Shown here: positions 8,931 through 17,129 of the stretch, piece after piece | Position numbering within the stretch: position 1 is the first letter of the stretch | Layout: each line of letters opens with the position of its first letter | NCBI GenBank assembly: GCA_012034765.1 | Contig: JAAUOU010000042.1 | Span: 1 to 36,848 of the forward strand | Source of the DNA: Pleurocapsaceae cyanobacterium CSU_1_1 | Lineage (GTDB): Bacteria > Cyanobacteriota > Cyanobacteriia > Cyanobacteriales > Xenococcaceae | Direction of reading: 5' to 3' | Length of the DNA: 36,848 nucleotides | Program-made: the position numbers and the translations under genes | The notes under the pieces: generated by a model | The model's input: only the letters and a program-made list of their open reading frames with translations | What the model was told of the DNA's origin: nothing | The model's database searches: none

Positions 8931-9259
8931 TTGTTAACTCGCAATTCAACCAAAACATCGTTTAAGATCCTATCGTAGAGAAACATTGGATTGTCTTTAC
9001 TTAATAAGAAGTAAAACAAGTTTCCTTATAGCAAACAAAGTTCGTTTAATTTGTATTTTACAATACATTTTTTGTTTTAAAAGGCAAATCAAAGCATAAA
9101 AAATAGCTTTGTTGTTTAGATTACAGATTTATTTAAGCTTTTATTTAATTATATTTATATAATTAAGAAGACATTAGCTTTGATCGAGCTTAAAATTTTA
9201 TTCTAGTAAACTTTAGATTATTTAACCAATAGAACATAGGGAGTAAAATCAAGAAACTG
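8931..9259. other. very AT-rich intergenic region
   Basis: 329 bases between a leftward and a rightward gene, largely A/T, with no open frame of protein character. It must carry both divergent promoters. No operator stood out. Confidence 0.5.
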
Positions 9260-9463
9260 ATGGCATATCATTGCGAACAACTAGAAAATGGACGGTGGGG
9301 GATTTTTATTAATAGTACGCTGATTGCCACTATCGGCTGTCATGATACTTGTCAAAAAATCATTTATTTTTTAGATAATCGCTTATCAAATCCTAAAATA
9401 CCAGTTGTAATGGAATATCACGGAGTAAACCAGTATTTTCATGATATGAAGCTCAGACCTTAA
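9260..9463 (+). CDS. small hypothetical protein (67 aa)
   Basis: 67 residues from an ATG preceded by a weak AGGGAG at 9238-9243. The sequence starts MAYHCEQLENGRWGIFINS, which reads like a short beta-rich fold with conserved-looking aromatic residues, two internal Cys and a helix (QKIIYFLDNRL). There is no signal peptide or membrane segment, and I do not recognise the family. Its last 4 bases overlap the 3' end of the convergent nucleotidyltransferase gene. Confidence 0.5.
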   Translation: MAYHCEQLENGRWGIFINSTLIATIGCHDTCQKIIYFLDNRLSNPKIPVVMEYHGVNQYFHDMKLRP

Positions 9464-10367
9464 GGAGCTAGATTATTCCGCTGATTGTTGTAATAGTCGA
9501 TTACGGCTTGGCGATAGAAAAGGGGCATTCCTGTATCGTAATATTGTCCCTGGACAAGATAAGCGATCGCATCATGTTGCTGTCTTAATTTATCTAAGCA
9601 GGTTGTAAGTTGAAACTCGCCTTGGAAACGTTCATGATTATCTATCTCTGAAGCTAAAAGTTCAAAAATTACTGGTTCGAGGATATACATGCCAAACACC
9701 CCCAAGAATTCATCATCAGCCATTCCAGGTACTTGTAAGTGTTCTCTGGCATATTCTAGGGTAGGTTTTTCGTAGATTTGAGCAATTTCTAAGATAGCTT
9801 GTTCAGTTTTCCATTTCCCGCTAACGCACCCCGCCTTATGAATGATTTTATCCTGCATGATGGTGATCCCAATCACGCTAGTGCTATGTTGTTGATAAAT
9901 ATCTACCATCTGTGCAGCACAGCTAGAGTCAATCGCCGAAGTATAAACATGATCCCCAAGCAAAAGTAGAAAAGGCTGATTGTCTACCCAATCGAGGGTG
10001 CAGTAAACCGCATGACCAAAGCCTTGTTGTTCAGTCTGAGTCAGGATTGTGATGCGATCGCCTAAAGCTGCTAAATATTCACTGTATTGCTTATTTTCGG
10101 CTGACAGCTTTGACCATAATTCAGGCTGAGGAGGAGACTTGAAGAGATTATGAAATAAATCGCGATCGCCTGGTTGCACGACAATTCCCACTTCTTCGAT
10201 CCCTGCGCTAATGGCTTCTTCCACAATTGCCAGAATAATCGGCTTGGCGCGTCCATCTCGATCAATGATTGGTAACAACTCTTTTTTAGGGCTTTAGTAG
10301 CAGGATACATCCGCGTTCCAAAACCCGCAGCAGGTATTATCGCCTTACGTACTTTTCGCTCTGACAT
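9460..10367 (-). CDS. GalU-type UTP-glucose-1-phosphate nucleotidyltransferase (frameshifted)
   Basis: The N-terminus (ATG at 10367) gives RKAIIPAAGFGTRMYPATKA, the G-x-G-T-R-x-x-P-x-x-K nucleotide-binding signature. The frame breaks at a T-run at 10282-10287. Seven bases instead of six would read ALKKELLPIIDRDGRAKPI, the expected continuation. The second frame carries the rest of the Rossmann-like fold: QQGFGHAVYC, LLLLGDHVYTS (metal-binding Asp) and the C-terminal FQLTTCLD...YYDTG. The joined length is about 302 residues, normal for bacterial GalU-like enzymes. Likely product is a nucleotide sugar such as UDP-glucose for glycolipids or polysaccharides; sugar specificity cannot be read. It stands alone on this strand. 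Confidence 0.8.
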
Positions 10368-10408
10368 AAATAACGTCTCGTGTGAATTAGCTTCGTTGAA
10401 ATTTACTA

Positions 10409-10608
10409 GTTTTTAGCTATTAGCTCTTAGCTCTTAGCTTTTGAGAAAAAGCTGGCAGTTTAATTGAATCAAGATATCAATTTCTCAAAATAATCATAAT
10501 ATCTGATTAAACATCTAAAACTAAGCATTTTTAAAATATTTAATTCACACAAGGCGTAAATAACAAATAACAACTAACAACTAACAACTAACAACTAACA
10601 ACTAATAG
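10409..10608. repeat. intergenic heptamer-type tandem repeats
   Basis: Two low-order repeats flank an AT-rich spacer: TTAGCTA/TTAGCTC units at about 10409-10441 and at least five CTAACAA units at about 10564-10608. They resemble the heptamers after flv4 (CTAAYRA). No gene lies in this 271-base gap. Confidence 0.8.
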
Positions 10609-10639
10609 TAGATAATTGATTCGCTCAGATATTAGATAT

Positions 10640-11761
10640 TTAATACATTTCATACTTCAATAAGGTACAAGGAATTGCGCCGTTATAGAGTTTAATTCGC
10701 TGAGAAGTCCTCAAACCCACCTGTTTAGAAAGCTTCATGCTACCAGTGAGAATATAGGCTGTCCAACCTTTGAATCGCTGTTTAAAGATATCTCCCAACA
10801 GCTTATATAATTCACCCAATTCGGCTTCTGTACCAAGTCTGACACCATAAGGCGGATTGCAGATTAAAACCCCGCGATCGGCTGGTGCTTGTACATCCTC
10901 AAGCTCTCGTCTAGCAAACTGCACATAGTCTTCTAAGCCCGAACTTTCCGCATTAACAAAGGCTTGTCTAATGACTTGGAGATCGCGATCGCTCCCAATA
11001 ATCGGTATTTCTAGATCGTGTTTTTGCTGTGCTTCAGCTTCTTTTAACAAACTTTGCCATAAATTGCGATCGTAGTCTAACCAAGTTTGAAAGCCAAAAT
11101 CACGATAAAGTCCAGGGGCAACATTCAATGCTTTTAAAGTGGCTTCAATGGGTAAAGTGCCACTACCACACATGGGATCGAGAAAGGCTAAATCTGGTGT
11201 CCATTCTGCCATATCTAACAAAGCTGCTGCTAGAGTCTCTTTCATCGGTGCAGCACCAATAGCAGGGCGGTATCCACGACGATGGAGGCTAGAGCCTGAA
11301 CTGTCTAGGCTAATGATGCAGTGCTTTTCGTCAATATGAGCATTAATTTGCAGATCGGGTTTTTCCGTATCTACGCTAGAGCGTTTTCCCCCTCTCACTT
11401 TTTGCCAGTCGGTAATCGAATTTTTGATCTGTAGCGCTGTGAAATGAGTATGATTGAGGAGCTTATTCTTGCCTGTACAAGTAACAGCTAAAGTCATATC
11501 AGGATCAAGATACTCTGACCAGTCAATCTTCTGGATACTGCGATATAGCTCATCACCATTGAAACTTTTGACTCTGGCGATCGGTTTTAAGATCCGAAAA
11601 GTAGTCCTCGTCCAAAGATTTGCCTTATAGAGTAATTTTTGATCGCCGCGAAAATGCACCCCTGTAAATTCTGGGCGTACGTCTTCTGCCCCAATTCGTC
11701 TTAGTTCATCCGCAGCTACTTCTTCCAAGCCACGAGACACCGTAGCAAAATAATTGTTCAT
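10640..11761 (-). CDS. THUMP-domain class I SAM RNA methyltransferase (RlmL-N/YpsC type)
   Basis: 373 residues. The N-terminus (YFATVSRGLEEVAADELRRI) and the following 100 or so residues match the ferredoxin-like plus THUMP RNA-binding region. Then come SLHRRGYR, the SAM-binding motif LDPMCGSGTLPIEA, IIGSDRD, and the catalytic NPPYG of N2-guanine methyltransferases. Length and order fit single-domain RlmL-like enzymes that modify 23S rRNA at a guanine near position 2445 in E. coli numbering; the exact base modified here is inferred. A housekeeping gene with no clear operon partner. Confidence 0.88.
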   Translation of the reverse strand: MNNYFATVSRGLEEVAADELRRIGAEDVRPEFTGVHFRGDQKLLYKANLWTRTTFRILKPIARVKSFNGDELYRSIQKIDWSEYLDPDMTLAVTCTGKNKLLNHTHFTALQIKNSITDWQKVRGGKRSSVDTEKPDLQINAHIDEKHCIISLDSSGSSLHRRGYRPAIGAAPMKETLAAALLDMAEWTPDLAFLDPMCGSGTLPIEATLKALNVAPGLYRDFGFQTWLDYDRNLWQSLLKEAEAQQKHDLEIPIIGSDRDLQVIRQAFVNAESSGLEDYVQFARRELEDVQAPADRGVLICNPPYGVRLGTEAELGELYKLLGDIFKQRFKGWTAYILTGSMKLSKQVGLRTSQRIKLYNGAIPCTLLKYEMY

Positions 11762-11771
11762 GTATTTTTTT

Positions 11772-11803
11772 TATAAGCTATAAGCTATAAGCTATGAGCT
11801 ATA
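11772..11803. repeat. TATAAGC tandem repeat
   Basis: About four imperfect copies of TATAAGC/TATGAGC directly upstream of the RNA methyltransferase start. Same class of intergenic heptamer as elsewhere in the window. Confidence 0.7.
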
Positions 11804-11878
11804 AATTTTAAAACCTCTGAGTCAAAGCGATCATTGTAGCTATCATACCTGGATCTTTATCACGTTGATCAACATCGT

Positions 11879-12165
11879 TTAAAAGCGATCGCGTCCCTGT
11901 TCTTTTGCTTGATATAAAGCTTTATCTGCTGCCTGAATTAACTGTTCGCTATTAATGCCATCGTCAGGGAAACAGCTTACGCCGATAGAAACAGTAATTG
12001 ATTCGAGTTTTTGCTCACCATATCTGGATGAAATATCCTACTCAATGAACGTTTCATCGACTTTAATTCTGAGTTAGAATAGCCCAAAATTTTTCTGCTT
12101 AAAAAATTAGAATAAATATTACACTTTTTTTCTAAGTCGTATATGTAGATAAGTAGGTAAGTCAA
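11879..12165 (-). pseudogene. PAS-GGDEF protein remnant with internal deletion
   Basis: On the minus strand the first part (ATG 12165) reads IYDLEKKCNIYSN, KILGYSNSELKSM and RIFHPDM, the pattern of a PAS sensor domain (N, LGYS.EL, HPD). In another frame the DNA then gives RYGEQKLESITVSIGVSCF, PDDG, LIQAADKALYQAKEQGRDRF and a stop at 11879-11881. This is the exact C-terminal end of a GGDEF diguanylate cyclase domain (SIGVS, ADKALYxAKxxGRD). The GGDEF active-site loop and the PAS-GGDEF linker, well over 100 residues, are missing. The two ends of one sensor-cyclase gene thus appear to have been brought together by a deletion. It cannot make c-di-GMP. Confidence 0.75.
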
Positions 12166-12336
12166 TTTAATTAGAAGATGGTCTAGTAGGGAAGTAAGGA
12201 TTTAGGGATTTAGGGAGAGATAACTAAATTACCCCTAAAATCTATCTTGTTTTTGGTTTTATATGTAATTCCCCCTAGCTACCTAAGTAAATGTCGAAAA
12301 AAGCTACAAGTTGATAAATTTAAGTTAGGTCACAGG

Positions 12337-12543
12337 TTAGTCATCTTCGCCTTCTTCACCTTCCTCGCCTTCCTCGCCTCCCTCGCCTCCTTCATCTTGA
12401 GTAGGAGCGGGTTGCTCAATTGATGTATCGTCTCCATCTTCGCTTTCAGTATCTCCCGCATCACATCCTACTAAAGAGGACATCATGCCTAAAGAAAGAA
12501 ACAGAGCAATTACTTTTTTAGTTGTTGCTTGATAATTATTCAT
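12337..12543 (-). CDS. small acidic lipoprotein (68 aa)
   Basis: The N-terminus has a positively charged start (TTKKVIALFLSLGMMSSLVGC) with a clear lipobox LVGC, so Cys27 would be lipidated. The mature part is only about 42 residues, almost all Asp, Glu, Gly, Pro and Gln, ending in repeated GGEEGEEGEEGE. Such a tail is disordered and strongly negative. It might bind cations or coat a membrane surface, but that is a guess. Low-complexity repeats of GAG/GAA codons suggest slippage-driven length change. Unknown family. Confidence 0.65.
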   Translation of the reverse strand: MNNYQATTKKVIALFLSLGMMSSLVGCDAGDTESEDGDDTSIEQPAPTQDEGGEGGEEGEEGEEGEDD

Positions 12544-12661
12544 GGTGATTTTTGCTTGCTTTAGAGTAAATTAAGAGCGTATTTTTATCTTTGGAAAAAA
12601 CAGTTATACCAAAAGATAACTCTAAAATAGCAAAAAACCTCGATTATATATAGATATATTT

Positions 12662-13129
12662 ATGAATCAAGAGTTCCCTTCGCCCTCCCCCGCGGTTCAA
12701 GATCTCATTCAATCCTTGAATCTACAAATGCATCCAGAAGGGGGTTTTTATCGAGAGACATGGCGCTCAAATCTGATCTTGCCACAATCTACTCTACCTC
12801 ATGGCTATACAGGCGATCGCACGGCTGGCACCGCCATTTTGTTTTTGCTACCTACTGGTCATAGTTCACGCTGGCACCGAGTTAAATCCGCTGAACTTTG
12901 GTTTCATCAAGCTGGAGATCCTTTAGCGTTAACTATCGCAGCATCAATTGAGCCAGAATCGCCATCAATCTATTTAGGTCGCGATCGCTGTTTTCAGGCA
13001 GTAGTCCCCCCGCACTGGTGGCAGAAGGCACAACCGATAGGAGGCGATGCAGGATATGCTTTAGTCGCCTGTGTGGTTGTTCCAGGCTTTGATTTTGCAG
13101 ATTTTGAGCTAATTAGTGAAGGGGAATAA
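12662..13129 (+). CDS. DUF985-family cupin protein
   Basis: 155 residues. DUF985 hallmarks are visible: HPEGGFYRETWRS near the N-terminus, ILFLLPTGHSSRWHRVKSAE (cupin strand with His residues), ELWFHQAGDPL, and VPPHWWQKAQP near the end. The fold is a cupin beta barrel and the family is annotated only as cupin_5; enzyme activity is not established. Followed by a hairpin at 13153-13172. Confidence 0.85.
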   Translation: MNQEFPSPSPAVQDLIQSLNLQMHPEGGFYRETWRSNLILPQSTLPHGYTGDRTAGTAILFLLPTGHSSRWHRVKSAELWFHQAGDPLALTIAASIEPESPSIYLGRDRCFQAVVPPHWWQKAQPIGGDAGYALVACVVVPGFDFADFELISEGE

Positions 13130-13140
13130 TTGTGCGAGTA

Positions 13141-13172
13141 AAAAAATAAAAAGGGGAATCAGCCCATTCCCC
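13141..13172 (-). terminator. hairpin with T-tract on the minus strand
   Basis: GGGGAAT (13153-13159) pairs with ATTCCCC (13166-13172) around a 6-base loop. On the plus side it is preceded by a run of A, so it reads as a classic hairpin plus T-tract for leftward transcription. No leftward gene lies to its right. On the plus strand it lies just after the DUF985 stop and may still help end that transcript. Confidence 0.55.
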
Positions 13173-13292
13173 CAACACAAGTCGTTAATCGCAATTGTCA
13201 ACCTAGTTAGTAATATAGTACTGATTGATGTAATAGTCAACAAATGACCAAATATTTAAAGTTTTTCATAATAAATAATGTTATGGTAAATA

Positions 13293-13310
13293 AAAGACCA
13301 ATCGGTCTTT
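13293..13310. promoter_or_regulatory. TetR operator, copy 1
   Basis: AAAGACCAATCGGTCTTT: 7-base arms AAAGACC/GGTCTTT around a 4-base centre. It ends 14 bases before the TetR start codon, where binding would block transcription, so the regulator is probably autorepressed. The GACC-N4-GGTC core is like operators known for NemR-type TetR repressors. Confidence 0.85.
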
Positions 13311-13324
13311 ATATTTAAACTTAG

Positions 13325-13915
13325 ATGTCCAAAGCACAGCAAACTAAAGCGCGTATAGTTCAACAAGCAGCAGAAGTGTTTAACCAGAAAGGATATGCAG
13401 GCTCTTCTGTTGCCGATATTATGCAGGCTACTGGATTAAAGAAAGGAGGGATTTACAACCATTTCAAAAGTAAGGATGAACTGGCTGTAGCTGCGTTTGA
13501 CTATGCAGTCAGTCTAATGAGTCAAAAAGTGTGGAGTGCCGTGAAAACTAAACGTAATGCGATTGAAAGACTACAGGCATTAGTATCCAGCTATTTAGCC
13601 TACATTGAAACGCCACCAATTGTCGGTGGATGCCCGATTTTGAATACAGCAATTGAAGCTGATGATACTGATTCACCATTACGCGATCGCGCGATCGCAG
13701 CTATTAATAATTGGCGTAATTTAATTGTGCGGATTATCAATAAGGGGATTAAAAAGGGAGAAATACCCGCAACCATAGAACCCGATACCGTCGCCACGAT
13801 TATTATCTGTAATATTGAAGGAGCAATTATGATGAGTCAGCTAGAAAAAAATCCTGTTCATTTAGAAAGAGCGATCGCTCATCTGCAAAAGTATATTCAG
13901 AATAGTCTGGCGTAG
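13325..13915 (+). CDS. TetR/AcrR family repressor with GGC motif
   Basis: 196 residues. The N-terminal helix-turn-helix is complete (VFNQKGYAGSSVADIMQATG then KKGGIYNHFKSKDEL). The C-terminal domain carries IVGGCPILNTAIEADD with Cys103. A Cys in this GGC-P-L-N position is used by some NemR-like regulators to sense electrophiles or oxidants, but the family as a whole also contains non-redox members. An identical-type operator lies before this gene and before the next gene, showing a local regulon. Downstream genes (thioesterase, membrane protein, patatin, glutathione transferases) run in the same direction. Confidence 0.85.
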   Translation: MSKAQQTKARIVQQAAEVFNQKGYAGSSVADIMQATGLKKGGIYNHFKSKDELAVAAFDYAVSLMSQKVWSAVKTKRNAIERLQALVSSYLAYIETPPIVGGCPILNTAIEADDTDSPLRDRAIAAINNWRNLIVRIINKGIKKGEIPATIEPDTVATIIICNIEGAIMMSQLEKNPVHLERAIAHLQKYIQNSLA

Positions 13916-13934
13916 AAACAATGATGATGAATTA

Positions 13935-14008
13935 GTAGGGGCGAATGCCCTAAAGAATTAGCTGAGTCTAACGACTTGCTACGCAATCGCGTCGCCGTTC
14001 GCCCCTAC
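13935..14008. repeat. palindromic interspersed element (GTAGGGGCGAA family), copy 1
   Basis: Starts with GTAGGGGCGAA (13935-13945) and ends with its perfect inverted copy TTCGCCCCTAC (13998-14008), enclosing 52 bases. Related elements lie at 15010-15055, 17049-17102 and 24361-24416. Confidence 0.8.
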
Positions 14009-14034
14009 ATAAAATTAAATTTTTTTGTCTTAAA

Positions 14035-14052
14035 AAAGACCAATCGGTCTGT
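14035..14052. promoter_or_regulatory. TetR operator, copy 2
   Basis: AAAGACCAATCGGTCTGT differs from copy 1 only at the second-last base. It lies 21 bases before the ATG of the thioesterase gene, so the repressor probably controls the following genes as well as itself. Confidence 0.85.
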
Positions 14053-14073
14053 AAACATAACTATTAATTGCCA

Positions 14074-14484
14074 ATGAAAGTAAAACCATTACAAATAAGC
14101 CTAGAATTACCAATAAAAACTTATGACATTGATTTTGCGGGAATTGTCAGCAATATTGTCTATATTCGCTGGTTAGAAGACTTACGACTAAAAATGTTCG
14201 AGTCTAATCTCCTGATCGAAAAGTTAATGTCAAAGGGATATTGTCCAACTGTTAACTCCACCCAAATTAAATACCAGAAAGCTTTACGGTTAGGCGATCG
14301 CCCTGTAGGTAAGATGTGGATGTCTCAATTGGGACGTTTACGCTGTACTGTACAAGCCGAAATTTATCTGGGACAAGAAATAGCTGCGATCGCTACTCAA
14401 GTGGGATTTTTTATGAGTTTAGAAACTATGCGCCCAATGGCTATGCCCGAAGAAATTAAAGATATTTACGCCGAATATAATTGA
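14074..14484 (+). CDS. acyl-CoA thioesterase, hotdog fold
   Basis: 136 residues from ATG 14074; a TTG two codons upstream is a less likely start. The motif YDIDFAGIVSNIVYIRWLED matches the catalytic helix region of 4-hydroxybenzoyl-CoA thioesterase-like hotdog proteins (D-x-x-G-x-V-x-N-x-x-Y-x-x-W-x-E). The substrate is unknown. First structural gene after TetR and directly behind operator copy 2. A hairpin follows the stop. Confidence 0.82.
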   Translation: MKVKPLQISLELPIKTYDIDFAGIVSNIVYIRWLEDLRLKMFESNLLIEKLMSKGYCPTVNSTQIKYQKALRLGDRPVGKMWMSQLGRLRCTVQAEIYLGQEIAAIATQVGFFMSLETMRPMAMPEEIKDIYAEYN

Positions 14485-14508
14485 TTGCAAGTGCTGCTTG
14501 CAATTTTT
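14484..14508 (+). terminator. hairpin plus T-run after the thioesterase gene
   Basis: ATTGCAAG (14484-14491) pairs with CTTGCAAT (14497-14504) and is followed by TTTT. A second, shorter hairpin with the same arms (GCAAG...CTTGC, 14538-14552) follows 30 bases later, just before the next gene. Together they may attenuate read-through into the rest of the cluster. Confidence 0.6.
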
Positions 14509-14580
14509 AGAGATAGTTGTTATTTTGAGGATAGAAAGCAAGTATTGCTTGCAAAATATTGATTATTTAAAGAGGAAAAC

Positions 14581-15009
14581 ATGAATTTATCTCTACAACT
14601 GTTATTTCATGGTGCAATTGTCTTGCTAATCGGTTCGTTATCTGGTATTCCCTATGGTTCAGCTATTACCAATAAAAAAGATGAAGAAGTAATACGGGCA
14701 TGGCGCGTAGCTCATTCAGGACTATCAATGGGTGGCACGACAATGATTGCTTTTGCTGCTGCGATTAATCAATTAGATATAAATGCGATCGTCTTATCAA
14801 TTTTAGTTTGGTCTTCTGTTATTTCTGGCTATGGATTTTGTCTTGCTTTACCTTATGGTGCTTGGGTTGGACATCGTGGGCTTTCTATTGGAAAAACCAT
14901 TGAAAATAAAATTGTTTACCTGGGAAACATGGTAGGTGCTACTGGATCGTTAGTTAGCACTTTGGCACTGATCTTTGGCTGTTTACAGTCGATGAATGTT
15001 GTTAGTTAA
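14581..15009 (+). CDS. four-helix membrane protein resembling styrene oxide isomerase
   Basis: 142 residues with four hydrophobic helices (LLFHGAIVLLIGSL; MGGTTMIAFAAAI; IVLSILVWSSVISGYGFCL; MVGATGSLVSTLALIFG). Motifs between helices are IPYGSAITNKKDE, AWRVAHSGLSMGG and GHRGLSIG. Recalled styrene oxide isomerase (StyC) has the same number of helices, a W-x-R-x-H-S-G motif whose His ligates heme b, and a later N-R-G-L-x-x-G motif. The match is from memory and short, so the assignment is tentative. The neighbouring glutathione transferases and TetR regulator fit an epoxide-handling role. A purine-rich AGAGGAAA precedes the ATG. Confidence 0.5.
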   Translation: MNLSLQLLFHGAIVLLIGSLSGIPYGSAITNKKDEEVIRAWRVAHSGLSMGGTTMIAFAAAINQLDINAIVLSILVWSSVISGYGFCLALPYGAWVGHRGLSIGKTIENKIVYLGNMVGATGSLVSTLALIFGCLQSMNVVS

Positions 15010-15055
15010 GTAGGGGCGAACGGCCGTTCGCCCTTACAATGCGAATCGCCCCTAC
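15010..15055. repeat. palindromic interspersed element (GTAGGGGCGAA family), copy 2
   Basis: GTAGGGGCGAA at 15010-15020 and ATCGCCCCTAC at 15045-15055, with a nested palindrome GGCGAACGGCCGTTCGCC. It fills the gap between the isomerase-like gene and the patatin gene. Confidence 0.8.
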
Positions 15056-15106
15056 GGGGTTTATGTGTCCCAATCTTTGAAGTTAATTAATAATCAGGAT
15101 GTATAT

Positions 15107-15964
15107 ATGTTGAACATTAACAATCCAGTAGCGATCGCCTGTGCATCAGGTGGTTTTAAGACAATATTTATTCATGGTGTATTGAGTGCTTTGGAAGAGG
15201 CGAATATCAAGGCAGATGCCTATGCTTCCGCTTCAGGTTCGGTAATTCCTAGTGCTTGGGCAGCTATTAGTAAAGCGAGAGAGTCGGGGATGAAATATTG
15301 GTTGGAAGGTTTAAAGATTTATCACCAGACTAAAAGTATGAGACAGGTATGCCAGGGCGGAATCTCTTACTTTAATACTGGAGGTGGTCAACAACTTTTT
15401 GAACCAAATCAGCCAGATTTCTATATTGCTACCAGTGCGGTAACTAGTAAAGAGGCTGCTGAACAAACTCAAGGCAAACAAGCCAGAAGATTAGGTAAAA
15501 AACTTTTAGTATCGTCTGCACACAAAGATCGCAGTTGGGTAGACGAACATTTAAAACTTGCTCTTTTTAGTCGTGGCAGAAATGATCATTTAGTTCTTAA
15601 TCAAAACAATTTTCACGAGGTTGCTTATGCTTCTAGTAGAATGCTGCATAACTATGATATGCCAGCATGGATTAATAACCAGCCTTATATAGATGCTTCT
15701 TATACCTGCGTTTGTCCTGCATTGGAAATGGTGGAACAAGGATATCAAACAGTAATTGCGATCGCCACTGAAGCGGGTAACTTTTATCGAGATTTATTCC
15801 AGTCGCAAGTTATTCCTACACAGTACCAACAAGTTCCAATACGCATAATTCAGCCAGATATAAATCCCAAGGATATGGGTGTAGATGTTTTCCAAGCTAC
15901 GCCCGAAGGATTAGCTGCTGTTTATCAACATGGTTTAGATAAAGGCAGAGAGTTTTTAGCGTAA
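15107..15964 (+). CDS. patatin-like phospholipase
   Basis: 285 residues from ATG 15107, which has AGGA about 8 bases upstream; an in-frame GTG at 15065 would add 14 residues that do not look conserved. The patatin features are an oxyanion-hole strand (CASGGFKTIFIHGVL), the nucleophile elbow SASGS (Gly-x-Ser-x-Gly-like, with ASASGSVIPS), and the dyad Asp in YIDASYT replacing the usual D-G-G/A. Such enzymes cleave acyl esters of lipids; the substrate is unknown. Part of the TetR-controlled cluster and followed by a strong ribosome binding site for the next gene. Confidence 0.78.
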   Translation: MLNINNPVAIACASGGFKTIFIHGVLSALEEANIKADAYASASGSVIPSAWAAISKARESGMKYWLEGLKIYHQTKSMRQVCQGGISYFNTGGGQQLFEPNQPDFYIATSAVTSKEAAEQTQGKQARRLGKKLLVSSAHKDRSWVDEHLKLALFSRGRNDHLVLNQNNFHEVAYASSRMLHNYDMPAWINNQPYIDASYTCVCPALEMVEQGYQTVIAIATEAGNFYRDLFQSQVIPTQYQQVPIRIIQPDINPKDMGVDVFQATPEGLAAVYQHGLDKGREFLA

Positions 15965-15992
15965 CTAAATAATTAGGATGGAGGATTTAACT

Positions 15993-16284
15993 ATGAAAAT
16001 AAACTCACTATATGTTTCTGTAAAAGATCGCGATCGCATTTATAAGTTACTGGCTTTATAGCAAACAAGTATATTGGTTAAGTTATTTCCTATTAGGTCT
16101 TTATGCTGGTACGGGTTTATCTAGTCCAGCCCATTATTTTTATGGTGAACTGTCTCGGTTTTCTCTGAAAATGCACGTTCTAATTTGGACTGATGTAATT
16201 GCTGGTTTATCGGTAGTCGCATTTATAACTTGGTCACTATTGATTGCTCAAGAATGGCGTAAAACTGAGGATATACAAAAATGA
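15993..16284 (+). CDS. small membrane protein (frameshifted)
   Basis: A strong Shine-Dalgarno GGAGGA (15980-15985) lies 7 bases before ATG 15993, which marks a real start. The first frame gives MKINSLYVSVKDRDRIYKLL and stops at a TAG at 16059-16061. Another frame then continues YSKQVYWLSYFLLGLYAGTG, PAHYFYGELSRFSLKMHV and a second membrane helix, ending with a TGA that overlaps the next start codon. The two parts probably made one protein of about 96 residues with two membrane helices. Restoring the frame needs two extra bases or removal of one, so it differs from the other breaks. The family is not recognised; a DUF2834-like layout is possible. Confidence 0.55.
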
Positions 16285-17045
16285 ATACAGCAAACAAAAA
16301 TACACCTTTACTAATAACAATTGCTACCAGTCACTACTGCGAAAAAGTTCGCTGGGCATTAGACAGCTTAGGGGTAGATTATGTCGAAGAAAACCACGCA
16401 CCTCCGTTTCATAGACAATATACATCCCGTTATGGAGGCACAAGCGTACCTGTTTTAGTAGTCAATGACAAGGCATTCACTGATTCTCAAGATATTTTGC
16501 ATTACCTAGATACTATTGCTTTTGATCGACAGCTTTATCCCCAAGATCCAGAATTACGCCGTCAAGCAGAAACCTTAGAAAAATTATTTGATGACAAATT
16601 AGGAGTAGCAACGCGCAATTGGGCTTATTACTATGCTATCCAACAACCTTGGACAATTCTAGCTGCTTGGAGTAAGGGAATAAGCTGGATGGAGAAAATT
16701 AAATGTGCGATCGCTTTTCCTGTAGCAACTAAGATAATCAAACAAAAATACAACTTAACTCCCGACGGTAAAGAAGTGGCTGTACAAGATATTAGAGAAG
16801 TTTTCACTGTAGTTAACCAAAGACTAAATTCAGGTCAACAATATTTGGTGGGAAATAATTTATCCTCGGCAGACATTACCTTTGCTGCTTTAGCTTCTTT
16901 TGTAATCCGTCCTGAATATCATCCTGTTTATAACTCTCAACTATCAAAACTACCAGCAGAAATGGTTGTGGTAATTAATGAGTTACGGGAAACACCAGCG
17001 GGTGAATTAGTTATGCGTATGTATCGAGAACATAGACCAAAGTAG
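16281..17045 (+). CDS. glutathione S-transferase-like protein
   Basis: 254 residues. The thioredoxin-like N-domain shows ITIATSHYCEKVRWALDSLG, GGTSVPVLVV (the cis-Pro loop) and FTDSQDILHYLD (the Glu/Gln-Asp/Ser-Ser glutathione contact). The helical C-domain includes YLVGNNLSSADITFAALASF, the usual N-capping D-x-T motif. The start overlaps the stop of the preceding membrane gene, indicating translational coupling. SHYCEKVRW has Ser/Cys at the position where catalytic Ser/Cys occurs in several GST classes. Substrate unknown. Confidence 0.82.
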   Translation: MNTANKNTPLLITIATSHYCEKVRWALDSLGVDYVEENHAPPFHRQYTSRYGGTSVPVLVVNDKAFTDSQDILHYLDTIAFDRQLYPQDPELRRQAETLEKLFDDKLGVATRNWAYYYAIQQPWTILAAWSKGISWMEKIKCAIAFPVATKIIKQKYNLTPDGKEVAVQDIREVFTVVNQRLNSGQQYLVGNNLSSADITFAALASFVIRPEYHPVYNSQLSKLPAEMVVVINELRETPAGELVMRMYREHRPK

Positions 17046-17048
17046 AAA

Positions 17049-17102
17049 GTAGGGGCGATTCGCCCTAAAGGACTAGCTTCGCATATCGCGATTCGCCCCT
17101 AC
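17049..17102. repeat. palindromic interspersed element (GTAGGGGCGAA family), copy 3
   Basis: GTAGGGGCGATTCGCCC at the left end and ATTCGCCCCTAC (17091-17102) at the right end. It fills the space between the two GST genes. Confidence 0.8.
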
Positions 17103-17129
17103 AGTAATCAGAAATCATTAATTAAAATC

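Noticed and set aside
11977-12165. Independent 62-residue PAS protein
   Set aside because: It is too short for a PAS domain and is directly followed by the tail of a GGDEF domain in another frame, so it is treated as part of a remnant.
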